Below are positions 50,029 through 60,700 of a stretch of 64,000 bases of DNA, piece after piece (within the stretch, counting starts at the first letter, position 1; the number at the start of each line of letters is the position of its first letter). The DNA is taken from the NCBI RefSeq assembly GCF_900110275.1, contig NZ_FODC01000009.1, positions 62,001-126,000 of the forward strand, given 5' to 3'. The translations under genes were made by a program, and so were the position numbers. Source of the DNA: Duganella sp. CF517. GTDB taxonomy: Bacteria; Pseudomonadota; Gammaproteobacteria; Burkholderiales; Burkholderiaceae_D. The notes under the pieces are model-generated. The model was given only the letters and a program-made list of their open reading frames with translations, was not told the DNA's origin and ran no database searches.

Positions 50029-53000
50029 TTAATCGAACGCCCAGGTGTACAGCACGTCCAGCGCGTTGTTGGTGCCGGTCTGGAACTGCAAGGTGATGCG
50101 CGGATTGAGCTTGTAGCGCAGCTTGACCAGACTGGTGGCCGTTCCGGCGCCCTGCTCGAAACTGAGGTAGGCGCGCGACGAGATGCGTTTGCCGATCGTG
50201 ACCACGGTGTTCTGCAACCCGGTCGCCGCGCCGGCCGACGACGTGCCCGACGCCTGTCCCACGCCCAGTTCGTCCAATCCCAGCTTGCCCGCCAGCTTGC
50301 CCGTGCCGCCGCCGCCGCTGCCGCCGAACAGCGCGCCGGCGGCGGTGCTGAGCAGCGCCATGTCGTTGCCGGCGGTGTTCTCGATGCCGTGTCCCAGCAC
50401 CAGCCATGACAGCTTGTCGCTGTCGGGCACCGTCGGCGTCGACACCAGCTTGGCCGCCGGCGCCAGCGCCGTGCCGCGCACTTCCACGCCCGCTTCCACA
50501 TTGGTCTCGCTGAGCTGCTCGCCCTCGGGGCGGCGGCGCACGGCCAGGATGTTCAGGCCCGGGTTGTCGTAGGCGCCGGTGAAGTTGATCACGCCGCGCT
50601 CGATCGCCAGCTTCTGGCCGTACGCCGCGTACGTCCCGTCGACCACGCGGATGCTGCCGTTGACGCGTGGCGGCCGGCGGTCGGCGATGCGGATGCGCAC
50701 CGCGCCGGCCAGCCGGGCGTCCAGCCCTTTGCCTTGCAGCTTGAACGAGTCGCCAAGATCGGCTTCGACGTCGACATTGAGCGGCATGCCTTGCGCGGGC
50801 TTGGCCTGCGGCGCGCTCTTGCCGACGATGACCACGTCGTTGCTGATGGTCGGTCCGCCTTCGCCGGCCAGCTCGATGTTGGCGCGGTCGGCGCGGAATT
50901 TGCCATCGAGCTGGAAGCGCTTGGCGTCGCGCGTCAGCGAGCTTTGGCCGCTGACGACCAGGATGCGGTCGGGCCGCGACAGGATTTCCAGCTTGTCGGC
51001 GGTCAGCTTGAGCGCCATCGTCGCCTCGTTGCCGGCGTAACGTATCCAGCCGTCGGCCAGCGCGCGGCCCTGGGCGCCGTCGAAGCTGAGCTTTTGCAGC
51101 TGCAGCTGGTCGCCGGCCAGGCGCGCCTGCAGCACGCCGTTGCGCAGCTTGATGCCCTCGTCGGGCAGGTTGACCACCAGCTTGTCGCCGTTGATGTCGC
51201 CGTTCAGTTGCGGCGCGCCCAGGGTGCCGCTGCCGGCAATGGCCAGCTTCAGGGTGCCGTCGATTTCCAGCCCCGGCTGGCCGGCCAGCGGCGCGAGCCA
51301 GGCCAGCGAACCCATATTGGCGTTGCCCTCCAGCGTGAACGGGCTGTCGTCGGCCAGCCGGCCTTCGCGCAGCTGCGCGCTGCCGTCGACGCGGGCCTGG
51401 CCCACGCGGGTGCCGTCCACATCGAGCCGGGTGCGCAGCGTGCCGTTGTTGACGTCGACGCGCGCATCGAGCTTGGTCAGTCCCAGCGCTTGCGACAGGT
51501 CGGCGCCGATGATGGTCAGGTCGCCCTGTTCGCGGAACACGTGGAACGAGCCGCCCAGCACCGGGGCGGTGGTTTTGGTACCCGCTTGCAGGTTGAGGCC
51601 CCAATCGGCGCCGATGGTCAGGTTGCCGCGCACGTTCTCGCGCCAGGCGTCGGACAGCTGGCCCAGATAGTTGACCGGCACGGCGTTGGCCTGGCCCTTG
51701 CTGCGCCAGGCGCCGCCGTTTTTCTCGACGCTGTCGATGCGGATGGCGCCATCGCGGATCTTGATGGTGGCGTTGGTCAGCGAAATTTTATCGGGACGCG
51801 TCAAGCCGGCGACGCCGCTGCCGTCGGGCGCCACCAGGCGCAGTTGCGCCGGCGCGACGAGGTTGAGCGCGAAGCGGCCCTTGTTTTGCAGCGAGTCGAT
51901 GGTGCCGGTCCAGGCGTCGTCCGCCCAGCTTCCCTTGACGCGCAGCGAGGCGTCGAAGCGCGGATTGCTGGCGCTGACGTCGATCGTGTGGCCGCTGCGG
52001 GTGCCGCTGGTTTGCAGGCGGGCCTTGTCGATCTTGATCGATGGCGATTCGTAGAGCGTGATTTCAATGTTGCTCACCAGCGGCACGTCGGCGGTGACGT
52101 CTCTGCCGACTGCCCGGTTGGCGGCGCGCCGGGCGCCGGCGGGGGCGGCGGCCGGCGCCGACGACGCCATCGCCACCGTGTTGCCGAGGGTGGCGCTGCC
52201 CCGGATGGCGCCGATCTGCTGCTGGCCGGGCAGGCGCAGGGCGCTGCCGTCGAGCGTGAGCGCGACCGCCGGACGGGCACTGGTGCCGGACAGCGTGCCG
52301 CTGGCGCGCAGCGCGCCGCCGAACGGCGGCCCGAGCGCGGCCAGTTGCGGCGCTTCGAGCTTCCACTCCAGCTTATCGAGCGCGCTGCCGAAGCTGCCCT
52401 TGGCCAGCAAGCGATTGGTGGCCAGGCGCAGGTCGATGTCGGCGTCGCGGATTTCGTCCTTGCTGGCCGTCAGCCTGGCGTAACCGCTCAGCGGCGCGCT
52501 GGCCAAGGTGGACGGCTGCAAGGTCAGGTTCAGGCCCGCGCGCCAGTCGGCCGACAGTTGCGCGTCGGCGGTGAAGGTGGCGTTGATGGCGCCACTTTGC
52601 GCGGTGCCGAAGGCGGCCGGATTGAGGCGCTGCACGGTGCCGGTCATTTTGACTTCCGGGGTTTTCTTGGCCCCGGCCAGCGCCACGTTGCCGCTGGCGT
52701 GGATCAGGCTATCGGGCGCGGGGCGCTTGGCCGAGGCCAGTCCCAGGCCCTTGGCGTCGGCCTCGAAACTGCTGCGCGGCGCCTGCATGGTGCCGGTGAC
52801 GACGCCGCTGGCGTTGATGGCGCCCAGCAGGTCGCTGCTGACGGCCGACAGTTGGCGCGCGTCGACTTTCCACACCAGTTTTTCGCCCGGCGCCCCGAAG
52901 CTGCCGGTGACCTCGGCGTTATTCTGCGCCATCGTCACCTTGGCGTTGACGCCGCTGATATGTTGGGCGTCGGCGTTCAGTTTGCCGTTGCCGGTGAGCG

Positions 53001-54624
53001 GCTGGCCGAACAGTTTGCTAGGCTTGATCTGGAAGTCGGCCGCCACCCGCCATGCCGGCGCGATGGCGCCGCTGGCGTTGACGTCGGCGTTCAGATCGGC
53101 GACCGGCAAGCCGGTACCGAGCGCGGACGGATCGAAATGGTCGGCGCGCAGTTTGGCGCTGAAGGCTTGCTTGTCCTTCAGGCTCATTTGGCCGGTGGCG
53201 CTGATCGTGCCCTTTTTCGCCTGCAGGCGCGCCTGCTGCAGTTGCAGCAGCGCGTCGGCCAGGGTGGCTTGCACATCGAGCTTCAGGCCGGCCTGCGCCA
53301 GGTTGGCGTTCAGTGTCTGCTTGGTCGGCGTGCTGGAAAGCGCGATGTCGCCTGCCACCGTGGTCTTGTTGGCGCTGGTGTGCAGGTGGCTCAGATCGAG
53401 GCGGTCGGTATGCAGCTTGAAGTTGGCGGCGTCGATGCCCGCTTCCGGTCCTTTTCGCTGGACGTCGCCGCCGCCGGTGAAGTGGCCGGCCGCGCCCAAG
53501 TCGAGCAGCACGTTTTCCAGCAGCGAGGCGGTCAGGGTGCCGCCCAGGCGGCCGCTGAAGATTTGCAGCGGCAGCGCTTCGCGGTCGATCGGGCCGGCCT
53601 TGTCCTGGTTCACCAGCGCGAACTGGCCCGACAGCTTCTGGTCCGGCGTGATGGCCGCCGTCACCTTGAGGTTGAACTTGGCCGGCGGCAGGCCGGCCTC
53701 GAAGCCGGCCGGATTGACGTCGCGCGCGGTCAGGTCGATGGCGCGCAGGATGATCGGGTCGAACGGCGCCAGCGACAGCGTGGCGTCGCCGCTGGCCTGT
53801 CCGGCTTCGCCCTGGGCCTTGAGGTTCAGCAGCGCCAGGCTGCCGCCGGCGGTCACGTTCAACTGGGCGGGAATGGCGGCGGTAGCGCTATCGGCGGGAA
53901 GGGTGGAGGGGGCAGCTTTGGCGCCGTTGGCGGACGCCTGCGGCTTGGCGGCGGCGGCGATGGACTGCGTCAGCGAGGCCTTGCCTTGCAGCGCGAACGG
54001 CTTGGCGGCGGCGATGGTCAGGTCGGCCTTGGCGTTGCCGAACGGTGTTTTGGCCGACGCCTGCTGCAGGTGCCAGCTGGTTTTGTCGCCATACAGCTCG
54101 AAGCGCACATTCTCGATGACGTTGGTGCCGGTTGCGCTGACCAGGGTCAGTTTGTCGAGGCGGGCGTCGGAAAGACTGAGGCGGAACGGCGCGGCCAGCG
54201 ATTCGGGCATCTTGGCCGGTTCGGACGGCCCCAGGCTTTGCACCGTCAGGGCGGCGACATGCAGCTCGCTGATGGCCAGGCCTTCCGAGAAGTACTGCAA
54301 AGGCGACCAGTTGATGTCGATGTTCTGCGCGGTGATGACGCTGTCCTTGCCGCGGTAGACCAGCTTACCGATATGCATGCGGTGGTACAGCGACCCGCTG
54401 ACGTCGGTGACGGCGATGCTGCCGCCGCTGGCCTTGGAAACGCGCGCGACGATCTGCTGCAACGTCGATTCGCGGCCCAGCAGCCAGAAGGCGCCGGCCA
54501 GCAGCGCGACCAGCACCACCAGTGAAATGAGGACGCGGCGCGGCCAGCGGCGCGGGCGGGGACTGGCGGGAGCGACTGCGGAATCGGGACCGCCGGGCTG
54601 CTCGGTGTTGTTATGGTCGGCCAT
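50029..54624 (-). CDS. tamB: TamB, translocation and assembly module subunit
   Basis: A 1531-residue inner-membrane-anchored protein. The N-terminal helix (VLISLVVLVALLAGAFWLLG) follows a basic start; the rest is a long repetitive beta structure of AsmA/TamB type that spans the periplasm, ending in the conserved DUF490 domain (PGLNILAVRRRPEGEQLSET, LSWLVLGHGIENTAGND, RITLQFQTGTNNALDVLYTW). TamB partners the outer-membrane protein TamA to insert certain barrel proteins, and TamB-like proteins move phospholipid to the outer membrane. Its ATG overlaps the tamA stop (TAATG). The 3' end is convergent with, and 4 bp from, the tiny proline-rich ORF. Confidence 0.94.
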   Translation of the reverse strand: MADHNNTEQPGGPDSAVAPASPRPRRWPRRVLISLVVLVALLAGAFWLLGRESTLQQIVARVSKASGGSIAVTDVSGSLYHRMHIGKLVYRGKDSVITAQNIDINWSPLQYFSEGLAISELHVAALTVQSLGPSEPAKMPESLAAPFRLSLSDARLDKLTLVSATGTNVIENVRFELYGDKTSWHLQQASAKTPFGNAKADLTIAAAKPFALQGKASLTQSIAAAAKPQASANGAKAAPSTLPADSATAAIPAQLNVTAGGSLALLNLKAQGEAGQASGDATLSLAPFDPIILRAIDLTARDVNPAGFEAGLPPAKFNLKVTAAITPDQKLSGQFALVNQDKAGPIDREALPLQIFSGRLGGTLTASLLENVLLDLGAAGHFTGGGDVQRKGPEAGIDAANFKLHTDRLDLSHLHTSANKTTVAGDIALSSTPTKQTLNANLAQAGLKLDVQATLADALLQLQQARLQAKKGTISATGQMSLKDKQAFSAKLRADHFDPSALGTGLPVADLNADVNASGAIAPAWRVAADFQIKPSKLFGQPLTGNGKLNADAQHISGVNAKVTMAQNNAEVTGSFGAPGEKLVWKVDARQLSAVSSDLLGAINASGVVTGTMQAPRSSFEADAKGLGLASAKRPAPDSLIHASGNVALAGAKKTPEVKMTGTVQRLNPAAFGTAQSGAINATFTADAQLSADWRAGLNLTLQPSTLASAPLSGYARLTASKDEIRDADIDLRLATNRLLAKGSFGSALDKLEWKLEAPQLAALGPPFGGALRASGTLSGTSARPAVALTLDGSALRLPGQQQIGAIRGSATLGNTVAMASSAPAAAPAGARRAANRAVGRDVTADVPLVSNIEITLYESPSIKIDKARLQTSGTRSGHTIDVSASNPRFDASLRVKGSWADDAWTGTIDSLQNKGRFALNLVAPAQLRLVAPDGSGVAGLTRPDKISLTNATIKIRDGAIRIDSVEKNGGAWRSKGQANAVPVNYLGQLSDAWRENVRGNLTIGADWGLNLQAGTKTTAPVLGGSFHVFREQGDLTIIGADLSQALGLTKLDARVDVNNGTLRTRLDVDGTRVGQARVDGSAQLREGRLADDSPFTLEGNANMGSLAWLAPLAGQPGLEIDGTLKLAIAGSGTLGAPQLNGDINGDKLVVNLPDEGIKLRNGVLQARLAGDQLQLQKLSFDGAQGRALADGWIRYAGNEATMALKLTADKLEILSRPDRILVVSGQSSLTRDAKRFQLDGKFRADRANIELAGEGGPTISNDVVIVGKSAPQAKPAQGMPLNVDVEADLGDSFKLQGKGLDARLAGAVRIRIADRRPPRVNGSIRVVDGTYAAYGQKLAIERGVINFTGAYDNPGLNILAVRRRPEGEQLSETNVEAGVEVRGTALAPAAKLVSTPTVPDSDKLSWLVLGHGIENTAGNDMALLSTAAGALFGGSGGGGTGKLAGKLGLDELGVGQASGTSSAGAATGLQNTVVTIGKRISSRAYLSFEQGAGTATSLVKLRYKLNPRITLQFQTGTNNALDVLYTWAFD

Positions 54625-56675
54625 TAGAAGGTGAATCCCAGCGAGAAGTGCAAACGATATTTTTGAACCGCGTGTCCGTACGCGACATCGACGTTGATCG
54701 GACCCACAGGACTTTTCCAGCGCGCGCCGATGCCGTAGCCGGATTTCGGATGCAGGGCGCTGAAGCTGTCGCCGGCGTTACCGGCGTCGTAGAACACCGC
54801 CGCGCCGTACTGCGGTTTGAACCAGTACTGGTATTCGGCGCTGGCGGTGGCCAGATAGCGGCCGCCGACGGTGGCGTCGCCCTGCTTGACGCCCAGTTCC
54901 TGGTAGGCGTAGCCGCGCACCGACTGGTCGCCGCCGGCGCGGAACAGGTACACGGCCGGCACGCCGACCTTGCTGCGCGAACCGAGCGCGCCGACTTCCG
55001 CGCGCAGGATGATGTTGGAGGTGGTGTTCAACGGCAGGTAGTAGATGCCGCGCGTGTAGGCGCGCACGAAGGCCTCGTCGGTCAGGATCGGCAGCAGCGC
55101 GCCGCCCACCTGGGCGTTGAGGGCGTAGCCCTTGGTCGGCATCAGCAGGTTGTCGACCTTGCGCCAGGTGGTGGCGTACGTCAGCGGCAAGCTTTTGCTG
55201 GTCACCGATTCCTGGCCCTGCACGGTCTTGGTCTCGGACAGCAGCTCGAGCGAGATGCTGCGTTCGAGCAGCGGCGTGCCCCATGCGCGCTTGGCGGCGA
55301 TGCTGGTGACGGCGGTGACTTCGCCCTCGATGTCGCTGCGCTCGTACGAGGCGCCGATGCTGTGGTTGTAGCCGTCCGACGTGACGGGGAAGTAAAAGTC
55401 GCCGCGCGCGGTCTGGCGCTTGGTTTCCAGGGTCAGCGCGCTTTTCAGGCGCAGGCCGAAGATGGCCAGGTCGTCATAGGTCAGCGACGCGCGGTTGCCG
55501 GTGTTGGTGCTGTAACCGAGACCGGCGCTGACGTTCTTGCGCTTGTTTTCCGTCACGCGCACCAGCAGCGGCAGCGGCGCCATGGTCGCCGCGTTGTCCG
55601 AGCGCGGCATGGGAACGGCGGCGGCGGCGACGGCGGCCGGGTCGGCGCCCGGCGGCGGGGCGGTCGCGGCGGCCGCCTCGAGCTGCTCGTTGAGGATGGC
55701 GCTCATGTCGGCGCTCACCTCCACGCTGCTGAAGTAGCCGGTGTCCTGCAGGCGCGATTGATACGACTGCAACGCCGCCTCGCTGTAATAGTCGCCCGGG
55801 TCGATCGGGTTCAGATTGGTGATCACCGATTCCGGGTAGCGCTTCAAGCCTTCGATGCGCAGCTCGCCGAAGCGCAGCTCGGGACCGCTGTCGAGCACCA
55901 CGCGCAGGTTGGCCTGGCGGCTTTCCGGATCGACGGTGGCCTGGCTCTCGAGCAGCTGGGCGCGCGGATAGCGGGTCTGCACCACCTGGCGCAGCAGGGC
56001 GCGCTTGGAGGCTTCCCAGTCGTCCTGGCGGAAGACGGCGCCGCGTTTGAGCGGCCAGGTGCCGCGCAGGGCGTCCGGGTCGAACTGGTTGCTGGCGCGC
56101 TGGTCCGGATTGGGCGGGAAACCTTGCAGCACGATCTCGACCTCGCCCACGCGCACCGGCTCGCCCGGCGCGACCGTGACCTGCACCGCCAGCGGCGCCG
56201 CATCACGGTCGAGCTTGACGCTGACCTCGGGCGAGTAATAGCCGGCGGTGGCGACCAGGGTGCGGATCTGTTCCGGCGTCGTGCGTACCAGCCTGAACAG
56301 TTGCTCGCGCGTCATGCGGGCGTTGCCGCGGAAACGCATCAGGTCGAGGTTTTTCTCCAGCAGCTCTTCAAGCTCGTCGGGCGCGTCGATGTTGACCGTG
56401 TACTTGATACCGGTCGACACCACCGGCGCGGCGGCGGCGGGTGCCGGGTCCGCTTGCGGGGCGGCCTGGGCCGCCGCCGGGTCGATGGACGGGGCCGGCG
56501 TTTGCCCTTCCGGTTGGTCCGTGGTTTGTCCAAAAACGGGGCCGGCAGTCATCACGGCGCCCGTCGCGAAGGCCAGTAACAGTGTAAATGCTGCATGGCG
56601 GCAAGATACTTTTGGCGCGACTTGTGCCAAAATTCGTGATCTTGCCATTTTTTTTGCTGGCGATGCCGGTAACAT
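54624..56675 (-). CDS. tamA: TamA, Omp85-family outer-membrane assembly protein
   Basis: A 683-residue protein. A basic N-terminus and hydrophobic stretch (HAAFTLLLAFATGAVMTAG) form the signal peptide, followed by a Pro/Ala-rich linker, POTRA domains (residues about 95-310) and a C-terminal Omp85 barrel with the conserved lid-lock motif in GGDQSVRGYAYQELG and terminal RLHFSLGFTF. The start at 56675 has GGAG four bases upstream; an ATG nine codons in is an alternative. An unusual Ala/Pro/Gly insert lies in the region around residues 335-365 (AAATAPPPGADPAAVAAAAV), just before the barrel. It shares an operon with tamB and diverges from queC. Confidence 0.92.
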   Translation of the reverse strand: MLPASPAKKMARSRILAQVAPKVSCRHAAFTLLLAFATGAVMTAGPVFGQTTDQPEGQTPAPSIDPAAAQAAPQADPAPAAAAPVVSTGIKYTVNIDAPDELEELLEKNLDLMRFRGNARMTREQLFRLVRTTPEQIRTLVATAGYYSPEVSVKLDRDAAPLAVQVTVAPGEPVRVGEVEIVLQGFPPNPDQRASNQFDPDALRGTWPLKRGAVFRQDDWEASKRALLRQVVQTRYPRAQLLESQATVDPESRQANLRVVLDSGPELRFGELRIEGLKRYPESVITNLNPIDPGDYYSEAALQSYQSRLQDTGYFSSVEVSADMSAILNEQLEAAAATAPPPGADPAAVAAAAVPMPRSDNAATMAPLPLLVRVTENKRKNVSAGLGYSTNTGNRASLTYDDLAIFGLRLKSALTLETKRQTARGDFYFPVTSDGYNHSIGASYERSDIEGEVTAVTSIAAKRAWGTPLLERSISLELLSETKTVQGQESVTSKSLPLTYATTWRKVDNLLMPTKGYALNAQVGGALLPILTDEAFVRAYTRGIYYLPLNTTSNIILRAEVGALGSRSKVGVPAVYLFRAGGDQSVRGYAYQELGVKQGDATVGGRYLATASAEYQYWFKPQYGAAVFYDAGNAGDSFSALHPKSGYGIGARWKSPVGPINVDVAYGHAVQKYRLHFSLGFTF

Positions 56676-56772
56676 GAGACTCCATCAGGGTGTGCGCTAT
56701 GCCCCATGTTACCGGATTGCCTTTAAAGATGGCGTACATATAACATCGCGTCACCCCCTGAAAGAAACTGTC

Positions 56773-57480
56773 ATGTTGCCTACCGATTCCGCTCTGGTGC
56801 TTTTTAGCGGTGGACAAGATTCCACCACCTGCCTGGCCTGGGCGTTGAAACATTATGCGCGCGTCGAAACCATCGGCTTCGACTACGGCCAGCGCCACGC
56901 CGTCGAGCTCACCGTGCGTCCCGACGTCATCGCCCGCCTGCGCGCCCGGAACCCCGAGTGGGACGCCAAACTGGGCGAGGACCACATGATCGACCTGTCG
57001 CTGATCTCGGAGATATCGCAAACGGCGATGACCCACGACATCGCCATCGAAACCCAGGCCAACGGCCTGCCGAACACCTTCGTCCCGGGCCGCAACCTGC
57101 TGTTCATGACGGTGGCCGCCACCGTGGCCTATCGGCGCGGCCTGACGGTGCTGGTCGGCGGCATGTGCGAGACCGATTTCTCCGGCTATCCGGACTGCCG
57201 CGACGACACCATGAAGGCGCTGCAGGTGGCGCTCAACCTGGGCATGGACACCCGCATCAAGCTGGAGACGCCGCTGATGTGGCGCGACAAACGCCAGACC
57301 TGGGAACTGGCGCAGGAGCTGGGCGGCCAGCCGCTGGTCGACCTGATCCGCGACGGCACCCACACCTGCTATCTCGGCGAGCGCGGCGCGCTGCACGACT
57401 GGGGCTATGGCTGCGGCACCTGCCCGGCGTGCGAACTGCGCGCGCGCGGATATCGGCAGTTCGTCGGCGCCGAGGGCTAA
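56773..57480 (+). CDS. queC: 7-cyano-7-deazaguanine synthase QueC
   Basis: A 235-residue enzyme with the PP-loop ATP-binding motif SGGQDSTTC and C-terminal zinc cysteines in CGTCPACELRARG, plus the substrate segments NTFVPGRNLLFMTVAATVAY and VGGMCETDFSGYPDCR. QueC converts 7-carboxy-7-deazaguanine and ammonia to preQ0 with ATP, on the way to queuosine in tRNA. The start at 56773 gives the standard family length; the same frame is open upstream inside the tamA region but without protein character. No other queuosine genes (queD, queE, queF) lie nearby in the window. No preQ1 riboswitch motif is evident upstream. Confidence 0.95.
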   Translation: MLPTDSALVLFSGGQDSTTCLAWALKHYARVETIGFDYGQRHAVELTVRPDVIARLRARNPEWDAKLGEDHMIDLSLISEISQTAMTHDIAIETQANGLPNTFVPGRNLLFMTVAATVAYRRGLTVLVGGMCETDFSGYPDCRDDTMKALQVALNLGMDTRIKLETPLMWRDKRQTWELAQELGGQPLVDLIRDGTHTCYLGERGALHDWGYGCGTCPACELRARGYRQFVGAEG

Positions 57481-57625
57481 TCCCGGCGTCCGCGCCGGTT
57501 ACCCCACCGGCACCGCGCGGCCCGCTTGTCGCCACGCCATTATTGAGTGAAAAGCCATCTTGATATAAATAATTTCGAGGGTTTTTCACCGCGCGCCACA
57601 TGTGCCGAATTGACACAGCGCTTTG

Positions 57626-57655
57626 TTGTCAATTTGGACTGGACCCTGTTAGGAT
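57626..57655 (+). promoter_or_regulatory. Predicted sigma-70 promoter of CHASE-GGDEF gene
   Basis: TTGTCA (57626-57631) and TAGGAT (57650-57655) are separated by 18 bp, about 90 bp before the ATG at 57746. A TTGACA at 57610-57615 is a second -35 candidate without a good partner. Confidence 0.35.
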
Positions 57656-57745
57656 AAGGATGAGTTCGTTAGCGGATGCAACTTAGCCAGGGAAAAATCC
57701 TTGATGTCGCACGTATACCAGTTGCAGGTCACGGGTTAGCCGGAG

Positions 57746-60700
57746 ATGGCCGATATCCAGGCACAGCTGCGCCGGATGGTGCAGGCGCTGCTGTCGCAGC
57801 GCGTGTTGCCGGCGCTGGTGCTGGCCGGCAGTCTGGGCGTCACCGCGTTGCTGTGGCATGGCGCCAGCACCGACGCCGAGCAGGAGGCGCAGGCCGACTT
57901 CGACGGCCGCGTGCGCGAACTGGTCAACCAGCTCGACCAGCGCATGCAGACCTACGTGCAGGTGCTGTATGGCGTGCAGGGATTATTCTACAGTTCGCTA
58001 GAAGTCGACCGCGACGAGTTCCGCACCTATCTGGCCGGCCAGGAGCTCGGCCGCCATTTCCCCGGCGTGCAGGCGATCGGCTACATCCGCCTGGTCGGCG
58101 CCGAGCAGCGCGAGGCGCATGAAGCGCTGGTGCGGCGCACCGACTATCCGCACTATCGCATGGCGCCGCCGGGCCAGCGGCCGTGGTACGCGCCGACCTT
58201 GTACATGGAACCCTTCAACGACAGCAACCGGCGCGCGATCGGCTTCGACTCCGCGTCCGATCCGGTGCGCCGCGCCGCGCTCGAGCAGGCGCGCGATTCC
58301 GGCCAGCCGGCGATGACCGGCAGCATCGCCCTGGTGCAGGACGAGGGCGCGGCGCCGCAGGCCGGCTTTCTGATCATGCTGCCGTTGTATACCCCCGGCC
58401 TGCCGGTGCGCAGCTGGAGCGAGCGCCGCGCGGCCATCAAGGGCTGGGTGTTCGCGCCGTTCCGGGTCGGCGATCTGATGGCGGGGCTGGGCGGCGCCCG
58501 CACCAATGCGCTGGATGTGGAGATCTACGACGGCGACCGCGTCACGCCGGAGGCGCGCACGTACGACAGCGCGCCGGCGGCCGGCGCCACCCTGCGCGCG
58601 AGCGTGCAGCAGATCGCCATCGCCGGCCACCGCTGGACCTTGCGCATCGCGCTGCTGCAGGGGCAGTCGGCGCGCGCCGACCGCGCGCTGATGATCGCCG
58701 GCTTCGGCGTGCCGCTCAGCGCCCTGGCCGCGTGGGTGGCGTGGATGCTGACGCGGGCGCGGGTGCGCGCGCACCGGGCGCTGGCCCGCAGCCGCATCCT
58801 GGCCGGGGAGCTCAAGGAAGGCCAGGCGGTGCTGATGGTGCTGGCCGACAGCGCCCAGAGCAGCCAGGCGATGTTGCGCAGCATTCTCGATTCGACCATC
58901 GACGGCATCCTGGTCGACAACCTGAAAGGCGCGGTGCTCAATTCGAACCGGCGCTTCCGCGAACTGTGGAACGTGCCCGAGTGCCTCGACTGGCAAAGCG
59001 ACGGCGCCGTGCTGATGCGGCACATGCGCGAGCAGCTGTACCAGTCCGACAGCGGCGTGCGGCTCGACGACGCGCAGCAGATGCTGTTGCCGGGCGTGCA
59101 GCGCGGCATGCCGGTCGCGACCCAGCAGGAGCTGCTGCGGCTGAAGGACGGCCGCGTGATCGAACAGCACACGCGCGGCCTGCGGCTGGGCAGCGAACCG
59201 GCGCGCATCTGGTCGTTCCGCGACATCACCGAGCGCACCCACACCGAGCGGCGCGAACAGACCCGGCGCCACGTGCTCGAACTGCTGGCCACCGGGGCGC
59301 CGCTGCACGCCATCCTCGAGAGCGTGGTCAAGGGCGTCGAGGCCGACAACGAGGATTTGCTGTGCTGCGTGCTGCTGCTCGACGAGCCGGGCGAGCACCT
59401 GCTGGTGACGGCCGCGCCCAGCCTGCCGGCCTTCTTCAGCGCCGCCGTGCACGGCATGTCGGTGCACGCGCCGCACAGCGCCTGCGGCGAGGCGGTGCGC
59501 ACGCGCGCGCGCGTGATCGTCGAGGACATCCGCAACGCGCCGGCGTGGATGGCGCACCGCGACCTGGCCGTGCAGGCGCGCCTTGGATCGTGCTGGTCCG
59601 ATCCGATCTTCGGCGCCGGCGGCAACGTGCTGGGCAGCTTCGCCGTGTTCCATGCGCAGGCGCGCCTGCCCAGCATCGCCAACATCGCGCTGATCGAGCA
59701 GGCCGCGCGGCTGGCCGGCATCGCCGTCGAGCAGGCGCAGGCGGCCGAGGCGGTGCGCGCCGGCGAGGCGCGCTTCCGCAGCCTGTACGACCACGCGCCG
59801 GTGGCGCTGTGGGAGCAGGACTGGTCGGCGGTGCGCGCCGCGCTGGCCGAGCTGGCGCAGTCCGGCGTCGACGACATGGAGCGCTACCTGAGCGCCAATC
59901 CCAGCCAGGTGCGGCGGCTGGCGTCGCTGGTGCGCATCCTCGACGTCAACGCGGCGGCGCTGCGCCAGATCGGCGCCGAGCCCGGCGGCAAAGACCTGTC
60001 GGTGATCGGCCTGGCGCAAAATTTCAACGCCGAGGCCATGTCCAGTTTCGCCAGCGCGGTCACGGCGCTGGTGCGTGGCGAGCGTTTCTACTCCTGCGAG
60101 GGCAGCTTCGAGCGGCTCGACGGCGTCAGCCGCCTCAACGAGCTGACGTTGCTGGTGATGCCGGGCCACACCGACAGCCTGGACTTCGTCATCGTCTCGA
60201 CCCTCGACACCACCGAAAAGCGCCGCATGCACGACGAGCTGCGGGTGCTGGCGACCACCGATTTCCTGACCGGGCTGCCGAACCGGCGCGAGTTCATGAA
60301 CCGGCTGGCCGAGGAACAGGAGCGGCTGCAGCGCGACATCGGCGCCTGCACGGCGGTGCTGCTGCTCGACCTGGACCATTTCAAGCGCATCAACGATGAA
60401 TACGGCCACGCGGCCGGCGACGCCGTGCTGCGCCAGTTGAGCGAGTTGATGCGGCAGGATCAGCGCAAGATCGATATGCGCGGGCGCATCGGCGGCGAGG
60501 AGTTCGCGATCTTGCTGCCGGGCGCCACGTTGGGCAAGGCGGCGGTGTTCGCGGACCGGCTGCGCCAGCGCATCGCCGACACGCCGATGGTGCTGGACGA
60601 TGGCATGCGGTTGACGGTGACCGTTAGCATCGGCATCGCGGTGATGGGCGGCAAGCAGCCGGGCGGCGACGCCGCGCTGGTGCGGGCCGACCAGGCGCTG

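Noticed and set aside
50734..54525. A 1263-codon open frame antisense to tamB
   Set aside because: It is a mirror of codon bias in a GC-rich gene: composition is Arg/Gln/Ala/Val/Gly-rich with no domain or ribosome site, and the opposite strand encodes an unmistakable TamB.
56676..56772. PreQ1 riboswitch upstream of queC
   Set aside because: The short leader has no recognisable preQ1-I pseudoknot pattern, and it is shared with the divergent tamA promoter.
57998..60409. An 803-codon frame antisense to the CHASE-GGDEF gene
   Set aside because: Composition is Arg/His/Gln-rich without domain features; the sense gene has a complete domain order.
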